Shown one piece after another: positions 27,391 to 37,728 of a stretch of 64,000 nucleotides of DNA; position 1 is the stretch's first letter; every line of letters starts with the position of its first letter. The notes under the pieces were generated by a model. It did not search any database. It was not told the DNA's origin and saw only the letters and a list, made by a program, of their open reading frames with translations. The DNA comes from DATDFB01 sp035276475 (GTDB lineage: Bacteria; Acidobacteriota; Thermoanaerobaculia; Gp7-AA8), in NCBI GenBank assembly GCA_035276475.1, contig DATELQ010000037.1, positions 1 through 64,000 of the forward strand, written 5' to 3'. The position numbers and the translations under genes were made by a program.

Positions 27391-28004
27391 AGACGCCGGT
27401 CATCATCGGGATCGCCGGCGGCACCGGCTCCGGCAAGACGACGGTCGCGCGCGCGATCTACGACCGCGTCGGCCGCGACCGCATCGAGTGGATCTCCCAC
27501 GACTCGTACTACCGCAACTTCGACGCGCTGTCCGCCGAGGAGCGGACGAAGATCAACTTCGACCACCCCGACTCGCTGGAGACGGAGCTCCTGATTCGCC
27601 ACCTCGACGTGCTGATCAAAGGCTCCTCGGTGGAGGTGCCGGTCTACGACTTCGCCACGCACTCGCGCAAGGCGGAGACGCAGCGCGTCGAGCCGCGCAA
27701 GGTGATCATCGTGGAAGGGATTCTCGTCCTCGCCGAGCCGGAGCTGCGCAAGCGCCTCGGCATCAAGCTCTTCGTCGACACGCCCGCCGACATCCGTTTC
27801 GTGCGCCGGCTCACCCGCGACATCGAGTCGCGCGGCCGGTCGCTACGCTCCGTCGTCGAGCAGTACATGACGACCGTGCGCCCGATGCACGAGGAGTTCG
27901 TCGAGCCGTCCAAGCGGCACGCGGATCTGATCATCCCGGAGGGTGGGGAAAATCAGGTGGCGCTCGACGCGATCATTTCTCGCGTCGAGCATTTGTTAGC
28001 GTAA
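27387..28004 (+). CDS. udk: Uridine kinase
   Basis: Phosphorylates uridine/cytidine to UMP/CMP in pyrimidine salvage. The 205-residue product is the family length. Walker A is GIAGGTGSGKTTVA near residue 8. It also has WISHDSYYRNF, the substrate segment NFDHPDSLE, VPVYDFATHSRK, the Walker B-like KVIIVEGILVL and the lid RFVRRLTRDIESRGRS. Its 3' end overlaps the convergent prolyl oligopeptidase gene by 9 nt. Start at 27387 follows from the ATGA overlap with the CxxC mini-gene. Confidence 0.95.
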   Translation: MKTPVIIGIAGGTGSGKTTVARAIYDRVGRDRIEWISHDSYYRNFDALSAEERTKINFDHPDSLETELLIRHLDVLIKGSSVEVPVYDFATHSRKAETQRVEPRKVIIVEGILVLAEPELRKRLGIKLFVDTPADIRFVRRLTRDIESRGRSLRSVVEQYMTTVRPMHEEFVEPSKRHADLIIPEGGENQVALDAIISRVEHLLA

Positions 28005-30068
28005 CTGCCATTCGAGGAACGCGATCGTCTCCGCCGCGTTGTTGACCTGCACCTTCAGCGGATCGCCGCCGGAGTGGCCGCCGCTGACGTGGTAGCGGAT
28101 CATCACCGGGTTGTCGGAGCCGGTGCTGTTCTGCATCAGCGCGGCCATCTTCCGCGCGTGCAGCGGCGCCACGCGCGTGTCGGCGTCGCCGGTGATGAAG
28201 AGCACCGCCGGGTACTTCGTCCCCTTCGTCACGTGCTGGTACGGCGAGTACGCGTAGAGCCACTTGAACTGCTCGGGATCGTCGGCCGAGCCGTACTCCG
28301 GCACCCAGTACGAGCCGACGAGGAACTTGTGATAGCGCAGCATGTCGACGAGCGGATAGCTGCAGACGACCGCCTGCGCGAGGTCGGGGCGCTGCGTCAG
28401 GAACGCCGTCACCAGGAGCCCGCCGTTCGAGCCGCCGCTGATACCGAGGTGGCGCGGCGAGGTGTACTTCTGATCGACGAGATACTGCGCCGCGGCGATG
28501 AAATCGTCGAACGTGTTCTGCTTCTGCGCCAGCATCCCGGCGTGGTGCCACGCCTCCCCGAACTCGCCGCCGCCGCGCAGATTCGGCAGCGCGTAGATGC
28601 CGCCGTGCTCCGCCCACGTCACCGCGCTCGTCGAGAATCCGGGCGACTGGCTCAAGAGAAATCCGCCGTAGCCCGTCAGCCACGTCGGGTTCGCGCCGTT
28701 GCGCTGCAGACCCTTCTTGTAGAAGAGGAACATCGGGATCTTCGTCCCATCCTTCGACGCGTACCACACCTGCTCGACCGTGAAGTCTTCGGTCTTGACC
28801 GGCACGTTCGGCCGGAAGAAGACGCTGCTCTTCTCCGTCGCGGTGTCGTACGTGTAGATCGTCGACGGCAGTGCGAACGACGTGAAGCGGTAGAACGCCA
28901 GCGGCGACGACCAGCGGCCGCCGACGTCGCTCAAGGAACCGAGGACGTCGAACTTGATCTCTTCGTGCTTCTTGCCGGTGAGGTCGTAGGCGATCACGCG
29001 CGGGCGCACGTTCTCGAGATAGCGGACGTACACCTTCCCGCCCACGAGCGACGTCCCCTGCAGCGCCGCGTTCTTGTTCTCCGGCACCAGCTCCTTCCAA
29101 TTCTCCGTGCCCGGATTCGCGACCGGCGCGACCATCACGCGCTCGTTCGGCGCGTTCCAATCCGTCTGGATGACGAGCGTGTCGCCGGCGACGTCGGCGC
29201 TCGACTTGTTGTCGAGGTCCTTCACCACTGTCTTGATCGGGCCATCGTTGGCGATGTCCTTGACGTACACCTCGATCTTCTTCGGCGCTGCGCCGTAGTA
29301 GACGTGCATCAGCAGATAGCGTCCATCGTCAGAGAGGCCCGTGCCGATGATCTTCTCGGGGCCGTAGCCGTCGCCGAAGAGCTTCTCCTCCGCGCCGCCG
29401 GCCACGGGGCGGCGGTAGACGCGGTCGCCTTCGCTGTCTTTGCGCGAGTAGTAGACCGTGCGGCCGTCGGGCGTCACGGAGGTTCCGGAGTAGCGCGCGG
29501 TCGCCAGAGGCTGGCCGACGTCGTGGCGCGCGTCGACGTCGAAGAAGCGCGTCTCTGTCTCGTCGGCGCCGCCGTGGCGGACGTAGTACGCGAGGAGCTT
29601 CCCATCGTCAGTGAGGTCCTGAATCCCGACGCTCGTCGTGTGCTTCGGGTCCATCGGCAGCGGGTCGATGAGGAGGACGTCGGGCCCGGTCGCACTCTCC
29701 CGCATGTAGATTGCGTACTGATCGGCGCCCTTCGGACGCTTGCTGAAGAAGTAGCGCCCGTTGCGGACGACCGGCGTGGACATCTGATCGATGTTCAACA
29801 TCTCCTCGATCCGGGTCGCCGCAGCCTGTTTCTGAGGGAGATTGCCGATCAGGGCGTCGGTGTAGGCGTTCTGGCGGGTGATCCAGTCGCGGGTTTCGGG
29901 CGCCTGCTGCTCTTCGAGCCAGCGATAGGGGTCGGTGACCGTAACTCCTTGCACCGTCTCGGTTACCGGCTTCGCTTCGGTTGCCGGCACCGCGACTCTC
30001 GAAATCTGAGTGGATGTCGCGCAGGCGACGAGAATGGTGAGTCCGACGGCAACGAGCGTGCGTTTCAT
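27996..30068 (-). CDS. Prolyl oligopeptidase (S9A), probable lipoprotein
   Basis: A 690-residue serine peptidase cleaving short peptides after proline. The N-terminus MKRTLVAVGLTILVACATS ends in a lipobox-like LVAC, so the enzyme is likely a lipid-anchored periplasmic protein. S9A features follow: DPYRWLEEQQAPETRDWITRQN, a seven-bladed propeller (about 85-440), and a hydrolase domain with Ser in GISGGSNGGLL, Asp in GDADTRVAP and His in SGGHSGGDP. The conserved PNLRGGGEFGEAWHHAGM is also present. It is convergent with udk and divergent from rpsU. It is the second S9 enzyme in the window. Confidence 0.95.
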   Translation of the reverse strand: MKRTLVAVGLTILVACATSTQISRVAVPATEAKPVTETVQGVTVTDPYRWLEEQQAPETRDWITRQNAYTDALIGNLPQKQAAATRIEEMLNIDQMSTPVVRNGRYFFSKRPKGADQYAIYMRESATGPDVLLIDPLPMDPKHTTSVGIQDLTDDGKLLAYYVRHGGADETETRFFDVDARHDVGQPLATARYSGTSVTPDGRTVYYSRKDSEGDRVYRRPVAGGAEEKLFGDGYGPEKIIGTGLSDDGRYLLMHVYYGAAPKKIEVYVKDIANDGPIKTVVKDLDNKSSADVAGDTLVIQTDWNAPNERVMVAPVANPGTENWKELVPENKNAALQGTSLVGGKVYVRYLENVRPRVIAYDLTGKKHEEIKFDVLGSLSDVGGRWSSPLAFYRFTSFALPSTIYTYDTATEKSSVFFRPNVPVKTEDFTVEQVWYASKDGTKIPMFLFYKKGLQRNGANPTWLTGYGGFLLSQSPGFSTSAVTWAEHGGIYALPNLRGGGEFGEAWHHAGMLAQKQNTFDDFIAAAQYLVDQKYTSPRHLGISGGSNGGLLVTAFLTQRPDLAQAVVCSYPLVDMLRYHKFLVGSYWVPEYGSADDPEQFKWLYAYSPYQHVTKGTKYPAVLFITGDADTRVAPLHARKMAALMQNSTGSDNPVMIRYHVSGGHSGGDPLKVQVNNAAETIAFLEWQLR

Positions 30069-30104
30069 GCCCTGATTCTAACCTCGGAATGAACGCCCCG
30101 CTGC

Positions 30105-30132
30105 GCCCGGTTACACCGGGCCGATGTAGAAT
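30105..30132. promoter_or_regulatory. Palindrome and -10-like hexamer between divergent genes
   Basis: A perfect 7-bp inverted repeat (GCCCGGT-TAC-ACCGGGC, 30105-30121) is followed six bases later by TAGAAT (30127-30132), 30 bases before the rpsU ATG. No clear -35 box is visible at the right spacing. The palindrome could be an operator affecting rpsU, the divergent peptidase gene or both. Weak evidence. Confidence 0.3.
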
Positions 30133-30161
30133 GCGCCGACGCAGAAGGGGGGGATTTCGGG

Positions 30162-30368
30162 ATGCCTCTGGTTCATGTGAAAGAGGACGAGACCTTTGAA
30201 AATGCACTCCGCCGGTTCAAACGGAAATGCGAGAAGTCGGGAATCCTCTCCGAGTTGAAGAAGCGGCAGCATTACGAGAAGCCGAGCACGAAGCGGAAGC
30301 GGAAAGCAATCGCAGCGCGCAAGAAAGTGCTGCGGAAGCTCGCCGAAGAGCGCCGCGCCGGCTACTAA
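30162..30368 (+). CDS. rpsU: 30S ribosomal protein S21
   Basis: A 68-residue basic protein of the small subunit that helps mRNA base-pair with 16S rRNA. It has the characteristic N-terminus MPLVHVKEDETFENALRRFKRKCEKSGIL and the Lys/Arg-rich tail ending RKVLRKLAEERRAGY. A G-rich stretch before the ATG serves as the ribosome-binding site. A strong terminator 20 nt after the stop makes the gene largely monocistronic. It nevertheless sits in the classical rpsU-dnaG-rpoD neighbourhood with two genes intervening. Confidence 0.97.
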   Translation: MPLVHVKEDETFENALRRFKRKCEKSGILSELKKRQHYEKPSTKRKRKAIAARKKVLRKLAEERRAGY

Positions 30369-30388
30369 CCGGAACGACGACACGAACC

Positions 30389-30422
30389 GAAGGGACCTGC
30401 CTCGCAGGTCCCTTTCTTTTTT
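30389..30422 (+). terminator. Rho-independent terminator of rpsU
   Basis: A perfect 11-bp stem (AAGGGACCTGC / GCAGGTCCCTT) with a 3-nt loop CTC is followed by a T-rich run TCTTTTTT, 20 nt after the rpsU stop codon. Confidence 0.92.
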
Positions 30423-30471
30423 GGTAGCCTTCCCCCGTCACCCCCAACCCAGGCGAAGTCGGAAGGGCGTT

Positions 30472-30987
30472 TTGAGTTACGCGCTCGCGCTTCTGCTGCT
30501 CCTCCTCGGCCGCGCCGCCGCCGCGCCGCCGAAGCCGCTGGCCGGCTACAACGAAGCTGTCGTCGAGCGCTTCTCGATCATCAAAGGATGCAACCTCGCG
30601 CCGACGCTGTCCGACGTCGTGCAGCAAACGGTGGTGTCGCGCCTGCGGACGAAGAAGCTCGTCGCGGTGATCGACCGCCTCGACGCCGACGACGAGGAGC
30701 TGGCGAAGGCGCCGCCGGCGGACGGCGTGAAGCGGATGACGGTGACGGCGACGATCGTCGAGTTCGCGCGCGGCAGCCAGACCGCGCGCTCGATGGGCAT
30801 CGGCGCCGGCGCGACGAAGCTGCGCGTCCGCTTCATCTTCAAGGATGCGGTGACCGGCGCCGAGCTCTTCACGACCGAGCGCCTCGGCCGCTACAGCTAC
30901 GGCAGCGGCACGAACGAGGCGGGCTTCAGCGCCGCGGCCGGCGAGGTGGTGGATGGGCTGATCGCGGAGATGGAGAAGAACCGCTGA
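30472..30987 (+). CDS. DUF4410-like secreted protein
   Basis: A 171-residue exported protein starting at TTG 30472 with GGAAGG just upstream and the signal peptide SYALALLLLLLGRAAAA. The mature part resembles DUF4410: YNEAVVERFSIIKGCN, LSDVVQQTVVSRLRTKKLV, VKRMTVTATIVEFARGSQTARSMGIG, GATKLRVRFIFKDAVTGAEL and EVVDGLIAEMEK. Such proteins are often outer-membrane-associated lipoproteins of unknown role; no lipobox is evident here. A longer reading from 30421 would begin inside the rpsU terminator and was rejected. It is followed immediately by hairpin C and mutS2. Confidence 0.75.
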   Translation: MSYALALLLLLLGRAAAAPPKPLAGYNEAVVERFSIIKGCNLAPTLSDVVQQTVVSRLRTKKLVAVIDRLDADDEELAKAPPADGVKRMTVTATIVEFARGSQTARSMGIGAGATKLRVRFIFKDAVTGAELFTTERLGRYSYGSGTNEAGFSAAAGEVVDGLIAEMEKNR

Positions 30988-31027
30988 ATCCCGAATCGCG
31001 AATTCGGAATTCGGAATTCGCAATTCA
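30986..31027. repeat. Heptad-repeat inverted repeat C
   Basis: Six tandem 7-mers follow the preceding gene's stop: GAATCCC, GAATCGC, GAATTCG, GAATTCG, GAATTCG, CAATTCA. The block is self-complementary about its centre: the first 20 bases and the reverse complement of the last 20 agree at about 17 positions. It occupies most of the 55-nt gap before mutS2. The unit again is 7 nt, with a sequence unlike the other three elements. Confidence 0.75.
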
Positions 31028-31042
31028 CGTCTACTGCCCCGC

Positions 31043-33418
31043 ATGAACGCCTCCCCTCTCGAGATCGAACGCGTTCTGACGCTCATCGCCCTGGAGGCGA
31101 AGTCCTCGCTCGGCAAGGACGCGATCGCGCGGCGGCGGCCGCTACGCACGCTCGCCGAGTGCGAAGCGGCGCAGGGCGACCTCGCAGAGATGGTGCGCTT
31201 CTACCACCGCGAAGGGCTCCTCCCGCTGGCCGGCCTCACCGCCATCGCGCCGCTCTTCGCTCGCGAGACGGTGCTCGAGCTCGAGGAGTCGTGGATCGTC
31301 GTCCGCGCCGCGCGGGCCACGCAGGCCATCCGCGAGACCTTCCTCCGCAGCGACGGCTACCCGCGCCTCACCGCGCTTGCCCACGCCATCCCTGACCTCG
31401 ACGAGATGCTCGGGAAGCTCAACAAGTACTTCACGCGCGACGGCAAGCTCCGCGAAGAAGCCTCGGCGGAATTGAAGGCGATCCGCCAGCGCGTGCAGCA
31501 GAAGCGCGCCGCCATCCAGCGCGTCTTGACCGACGTCATGAACCGCAGCGCCGACGCCATCCAGGAGCCGCTCATCGTCCTCCGCGGCGACCGCTACTGC
31601 ATCCCCGTCCGCGCCGATCACCGCAACGCCGTCACCGGCATCCTGCACGAGCGCTCCGGCTCCGGCGCGTCGTTCTTCATCGAGCCGATGCCGGCCATCG
31701 AGTTGAACAACGACCTCGCCGATCTCCTGATCCAGGAGCGCGAGGAGATCGCGCGCATCACCCGCTTCGTCTCGCAGGTGATCGTCGACAACGAGAGCGA
31801 CCTCCTCGCCGCCACGCGCGAATGCGGCGACTTCGACGCCTTGCAGGCCTGCGCCGTCTTCCACGACGTCGTCGGCGCCGCGCGTCCGGCCTTCAACGAC
31901 GACCACGTCCTGCACATCCTGGACGGCCGCCATCCGCTCCTCGACGAGCGCCTCGCCTCCGCGCGTGCCGACGCCTTCGGCGAGCAGCCGAGCGGCCGCA
32001 ACGTCGTTCCCATCACCGTGCAGCTCGACCGCGAGCGCACAGCGCTCGTCATCAGCGGCCCGAACGCTGGCGGCAAGACTGTCGCGCTGAAGACGACCGG
32101 CATCCTGGTGGCCATGGCCATGAGCGGCCTTCCGGTGCCGGCCGCGGAGGGGACGATCATCCCGATCGTCGATGCGTTCCACGTGCTCATCGGCGACGAC
32201 CAGTCGCTCCTCGAGCATCTCTCCACCTTCTCCGCATACCTCGTGCGCCTCAAGCGCGTGCTCGACAAAGCCACGGAGCGCTCGCTCGTGCTCCTCGACG
32301 AGCTAGGCTCCGGCACTGATCCCGAAGAAGGAGCGGCGCTCGCCGCAGCGGTCATCGAGCATCTGCTCCAGATCGGCGCGCTGATGATCGTGACGACGCA
32401 CCTCTCCGCACTGAAGAGCTTCGCCGTGAACGACACGCACATCGTCAACGCTTCGATGGAGTTCGACTCCGCGACCGGGCAGCCGACGTACCGGATGATC
32501 ACCGGCATCCCCGGCCGCAGCCGCGCCATCGACGTGGCCAAGATGATCGGCCTCCCCTCCCCGATCATCGACCGCGCCCGCGAGCGCTTGGGCGACCGCT
32601 ACGGCGAGACCGACACGCTCCTCGCGCAACTGCAGAAGCGGATGTCCGAGGTCCTGGCGCAGCACGACGAAGTGGCGACGCTGCGCCGCGAGCTGGAGCG
32701 CGAGCAACGCGCCACCGCCGAGTCGCGCGAGAAATTGGAGAAGGAGCGCGCCAAGCTCGGCTCGTCGTACCGCGAAGAGCTCGAGCGCCTGCGCGACGAC
32801 GTCACCCGCCAGCTCGGCGCGGAGCTCAAGCACCTCCGCGAGATCGACCGCGACGCGCGTGCCAACGTCAAGGCGCAGGAGATCGTCAATACGCTGACGA
32901 AGCCGGTCGACCGTGCCATGGAATTCATTCCTGTTGAACAGAGAGAAGTGCACGCCGGCGACAAAGCCGAGCACCGCAAGTTCAAGGTGAAGGGCGACGT
33001 CGTCTCGGTCGACGGCGCGAAGGCCGTGCTCAACGTGAACGGACGAAAGATGCAAGTGGAGACGCGGGATCTGAGTGTCATCCCGAGCGAAGCGAGGGAC
33101 CCCCACGCCAAGCGCCGAGGGGGTGCTTCACCGTCTTCGCGGCTCAGCATGACACTTGGCGACGAGTCGACCATCGGCGCAGAGCTCAACCTCATCGGCC
33201 AGCGCGTCGACGACGCCATCGAAGCCTCCGACAAGTTCCTCGACCGGGCCCTCCTCGAAGGGAAGCAGGCCGTGCGCATCGTCCACGGCTACGGCACCGG
33301 CACGCTCCGCAAGGCCCTGCGCGACTACCTCCGCAAACACCCGGCAGTGAAGTCGTGGCGGCCGGGCAACGACAACGAAGGGGGCGACGGCGCCACCGTC
33401 GCGGTGCTGGAAGGCTGA
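31043..33418 (+). CDS. mutS2: Endonuclease MutS2
   Basis: A 791-residue MutS-family ATPase with a C-terminal Smr nuclease domain, known for suppressing recombination and, in some bacteria, rescuing collided ribosomes. The core runs from MNASPLEIERVLTLIAL to about residue 520, with Walker A ISGPNAGGKTVALKTTG and Walker B RSLVLLDELGSGTDPEEGAAL. A coiled-coil of about 90 residues follows (QKRMSEVLAQHDEVATLRREL). The Smr domain has ELNLIGQRVDDAIEASDKFL and VRIVHGYGTGTLRKALRDYL. Between the KOW-like strand and the Smr domain, about residues 678-705 are encoded by a palindromic repeat element in frame (33074-33156). The stop overlaps the dnaG ATG (TGATG). Confidence 0.95.
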   Translation: MNASPLEIERVLTLIALEAKSSLGKDAIARRRPLRTLAECEAAQGDLAEMVRFYHREGLLPLAGLTAIAPLFARETVLELEESWIVVRAARATQAIRETFLRSDGYPRLTALAHAIPDLDEMLGKLNKYFTRDGKLREEASAELKAIRQRVQQKRAAIQRVLTDVMNRSADAIQEPLIVLRGDRYCIPVRADHRNAVTGILHERSGSGASFFIEPMPAIELNNDLADLLIQEREEIARITRFVSQVIVDNESDLLAATRECGDFDALQACAVFHDVVGAARPAFNDDHVLHILDGRHPLLDERLASARADAFGEQPSGRNVVPITVQLDRERTALVISGPNAGGKTVALKTTGILVAMAMSGLPVPAAEGTIIPIVDAFHVLIGDDQSLLEHLSTFSAYLVRLKRVLDKATERSLVLLDELGSGTDPEEGAALAAAVIEHLLQIGALMIVTTHLSALKSFAVNDTHIVNASMEFDSATGQPTYRMITGIPGRSRAIDVAKMIGLPSPIIDRARERLGDRYGETDTLLAQLQKRMSEVLAQHDEVATLRRELEREQRATAESREKLEKERAKLGSSYREELERLRDDVTRQLGAELKHLREIDRDARANVKAQEIVNTLTKPVDRAMEFIPVEQREVHAGDKAEHRKFKVKGDVVSVDGAKAVLNVNGRKMQVETRDLSVIPSEARDPHAKRRGGASPSSRLSMTLGDESTIGAELNLIGQRVDDAIEASDKFLDRALLEGKQAVRIVHGYGTGTLRKALRDYLRKHPAVKSWRPGNDNEGGDGATVAVLEG
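33074..33156. repeat. 83-bp palindromic repeat element inside mutS2
   Basis: The ends are 15-bp inverted repeats: AGTGTCATCCCGAGC at 33074-33088 and, complemented, AGTGTCATGCTGAGC at 33142-33156. After the left end comes GAAGCGAGGGACCC, the body of a well-known type of dispersed non-coding repeat ('GTCATCC-GAGCGAAGCGA-GGACC') seen in many Acidobacteria-like genomes. In frame it encodes SVIPSEARDPHAKRRG and neighbours, unlike anything in MutS2 proteins. It sits exactly in the linker before the Smr domain and does not break the reading frame. Confidence 0.8.
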
Positions 33419-35169
33419 TGTCGCTGCTCGACCTCAACGACGGCGTCATCGCCCAGGTCCGCAGCGCCGCCGACATCGTCGACTTCGTCGGCCAGGTCAC
33501 GCCGCTCAAGCTCGCCGGCAAGAGCTACAAGGGCCTCTGCCCGTTCCATCGCGAGAAGACCCCGTCGTTCCACGTCGACCGCGACAAAGGGCTCTTCTAC
33601 TGCTTCGGCTGCGGCACCGGCGGCGACGTCTTCAAGTTCTTGACGCTGACGGAGCGATTCACCTTCCCCGAGGCGGTGGAGTACGTGGCGGGGAGAGTCG
33701 GCATCGAGCTGCCGCGGAAGAAGCGCACCGCGCGCGAGGCCGACAAAGACGACCTCCTCGAAGTCATCGATGAGGCCTCGCTCGCCTTCCACCAAGCCCT
33801 CGGGTTTCCCGACAACGCCGCGGTGCGTTACCTGCGCGAGCGCCGCGTGCCGAAGGAGATCATCGACAAGTACGGCTTCGGCTACGCGCCCGACTCATGG
33901 GACTACATCGTCACGCGCCTGGCGCGGAAGTTCGGGGAGAAGAAGCTCGAGCTCGCGGGCCTCGTCACGCCGCGCAAGAGCGGCAGCGGCTACTACGACC
34001 GCTTCCGCAACCGCCTCATGATCCCGATCCACAGCGAGACCGGCGCGCTCGTCGGCTTCGGCGGCCGCTCGCTCGACGGCAGCGATCCGAAGTACCTCAA
34101 CTCCCCCGACTCCGATCTCTTCAACAAATCGCGCATCCTCTACAACCTTCACCGCTCCAAGGACGCCATGCGCCGGTCAAATATCGACCGCGCCATCCTC
34201 GTCGAGGGCTACTTCGACGCCATCGCCATCGACCATGCCGGCGTCCCCGGCGTCGTGGCCTCGATGGGGACGTCGCTCACGAGCGGACAGGCCTCGCTCC
34301 TGCGCCGCTACACCACGCGCGTCGTCATCGCCTACGACGGCGACGACGCCGGCCGCAGCGCCACGCTGCGCGCCGCGCCGGTGCTGCTGTCGGCCGGCCT
34401 CACCGTCTCCGCGCTCGATCTGCAGGGCGAGAAAGACCCCGACACGCTCGTGCAAAAGTACGGCGTCGACCGCTTCCTCGAGCTCCTCGGCAACGCCACC
34501 GACATCTTCGACTTCGCGCTGAAGGAATGGGCGGGCGACGTCGGCAAGCTCACCGGCCGCGAGAAGTCGGAGCGCATCGAAGGCTTCGTCCCGCTCCTGG
34601 GCGCCGTCACCGATCCGGTCGTGCGCAACGACGCCGCGCAGCGCATCGCCGACGCCTTCCGCCTCGAGTTCGAGACCGTCTGGTCACGCGTCTCCTCCGG
34701 TCGGGGCGCACGGCGCGCGCCCGTCGAGCCGGCGCCGCGGATGCCCGGCGCAACCGCCGAGAAGACTCTCCTCGCCCTGGCGCTGCAGGGGAAACTATCA
34801 GGGTCAGTGGTGGGGAGGCTGCGGGAGGAGCTCTTCGTAGAGCCGGCGTGCAAAACGATCTTTTCTATCATAAAAAGTGACGTCCAGGCCGGGAATCCTA
34901 TTGACTTTGCGGAAATCGCAACCCAGCTTAGGGGCGAGGCCGAGCTAACCCTGTTTTCCGAGCTGAGCCTTACCGAAGAAGTCGACGACGCTGTCCTCGG
35001 CCGTCTGGAAGAAAGCCTTCAGCCCTTGGAGCGCCGCTACATCGACAACCGCCTGTTACAGATCCAGCGCGACATCCATGACGCCGAAAAGCGCGGCGAT
35101 GACAACAGTGTGCGCAACCTCTTCGTCGAGAAGCAGGCCCTCACTCGTATGTTGAACACGATGAAATAA
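33418..35169 (+). CDS. dnaG: DNA primase
   Basis: Synthesises RNA primers at the replication fork. The 583-residue product has an N-terminal CHC2 zinc-binding domain (GLCPFHREKTPSFHVDRDK and LFYCFGCGTGGD). The catalytic core has FGGRSLDGSDPKYLNSPDS, and the Toprim domain has AILVEGYFDAIAIDHAG and VVIAYDGDDAGRSA. A C-terminal helicase-interaction region (about 450-583) completes it. The ATG at 33418 overlaps the mutS2 stop (TGATG); the longer frame upstream is shadow of mutS2. rpoD follows after 83 bp. Its position between mutS2 and rpoD is a variant of the macromolecular-synthesis operon. Confidence 0.97.
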   Translation: MSLLDLNDGVIAQVRSAADIVDFVGQVTPLKLAGKSYKGLCPFHREKTPSFHVDRDKGLFYCFGCGTGGDVFKFLTLTERFTFPEAVEYVAGRVGIELPRKKRTAREADKDDLLEVIDEASLAFHQALGFPDNAAVRYLRERRVPKEIIDKYGFGYAPDSWDYIVTRLARKFGEKKLELAGLVTPRKSGSGYYDRFRNRLMIPIHSETGALVGFGGRSLDGSDPKYLNSPDSDLFNKSRILYNLHRSKDAMRRSNIDRAILVEGYFDAIAIDHAGVPGVVASMGTSLTSGQASLLRRYTTRVVIAYDGDDAGRSATLRAAPVLLSAGLTVSALDLQGEKDPDTLVQKYGVDRFLELLGNATDIFDFALKEWAGDVGKLTGREKSERIEGFVPLLGAVTDPVVRNDAAQRIADAFRLEFETVWSRVSSGRGARRAPVEPAPRMPGATAEKTLLALALQGKLSGSVVGRLREELFVEPACKTIFSIIKSDVQAGNPIDFAEIATQLRGEAELTLFSELSLTEEVDDAVLGRLEESLQPLERRYIDNRLLQIQRDIHDAEKRGDDNSVRNLFVEKQALTRMLNTMK

Positions 35170-35171
35170 TT

Positions 35172-35187
35172 ATCGGGCCTACCCGAT
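35172..35187. other. Small hairpin in the dnaG-rpoD gap
   Basis: Directly after the dnaG stop lies ATCGGG-CCTA-CCCGAT, a perfect 6-bp stem with a 4-nt loop. No T-run follows, so it is not a classical terminator; it might tune read-through into rpoD or stabilise the upstream mRNA. Confidence 0.35.
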
Positions 35188-35252
35188 TACGTGAGTGTCC
35201 TCCGCGGGAAGCGATTTTTCCTCCGCAACGGACGCTTCGAGGAGCGAAACGA

Positions 35253-37065
<1,813 letters not shown>

Positions 37066-37079
<14 letters not shown>

Positions 37080-37728
37080 CAAGGGCGGCCTCGCGGCCGC
37101 CCTTCTGCTTTTTGCGTTGCCGCTCGTCGCCGCGCAGCCCTATCACCTCCAGCTCGAAGCGAATCCCGCCGCGCCGTTCCCGTTTCTCGGCAAGTTCGGC
37201 ACGGTGACGATCGACGTCTACCCCGGCGGCGTGCGCGCGGAGACGCTGCTGATGAACGGCTTCTCCCGCAACGGCGCGGCGGCGATCACGGTCGAGAATC
37301 CGCTGACGAGGATCGCCTCGAACGAGCCGCTGGCCGGCATCGCGGCGACGCTGCAGAAGCTCGGCCGCGTCGACGTCGACACGTCGGCCGTGCCGTCGCG
37401 CGCGCCCGACGTCGCCGGCAAAGTCGGCGGCATCACCGCGACGCGCCACCGCCTCGTCTACGGACCGACGGCGTGGATCGACGTCTGGACGACGACGGCC
37501 ATCCCGGAGAACCCGCAGTTCCGCGCCGTCGCCATGGAGATCGTGCGCGGCCTCGCGCCCGGCACGGCCGCAGCGATGCGCACGATCCCCGGCACGCCGC
37601 TCTACGTCGAGCTGAACTTCCGCCGCTACAAAAACGTCGCGCTGCTGCGCCTCAAGAGCTTCGTGCCGAACAATGAGGGCGAAGAGTCCGCGCTCAAAGT
37701 TGGACGGCTATACTTTTTCGCGCCGTGA
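37066..37728 (+). CDS. Secreted protein of unknown function overlapping rpoD
   Basis: A 220-residue exported protein. The ATG lies 14 nt inside the 3' end of rpoD, and the signal peptide is SKGGLAAALLLFALPLVAAQ. The mature region is beta-rich with no recognised domain: YHLQLEANPAAPFPFLGKFG, GTVTIDVYPGGVRAETLLMNGFS, TRHRLVYGPTAWIDVWTTTAIP, LYVELNFRRYKNVALLRLKSF. The stop overlaps the GTG of the MmcQ-like gene. The rpoD terminator hairpin falls within the signal-peptide codons, so expression may depend on read-through or translation-coupled antitermination. If the ATG is wrong, no other good start precedes the signal peptide. Confidence 0.8.
37081..37113 (+). terminator. Terminator-like hairpin after rpoD, inside the next CDS
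   Basis: A perfect 10-bp stem (AAGGGCGGCC / GGCCGCCCTT, loop TCGC) starts two bases after the rpoD stop and is followed by CTGCTTTTT. This is a good rho-independent terminator, yet it coincides with codons 6-16 of the overlapping downstream gene (37066). Confidence 0.8.

Noticed and set aside
30421..30987. DUF4410-like gene starting at 30421
   Set aside because: That start lies in the T-run of the rpsU terminator; the signal peptide begins at TTG 30472 with a good ribosome-binding site.
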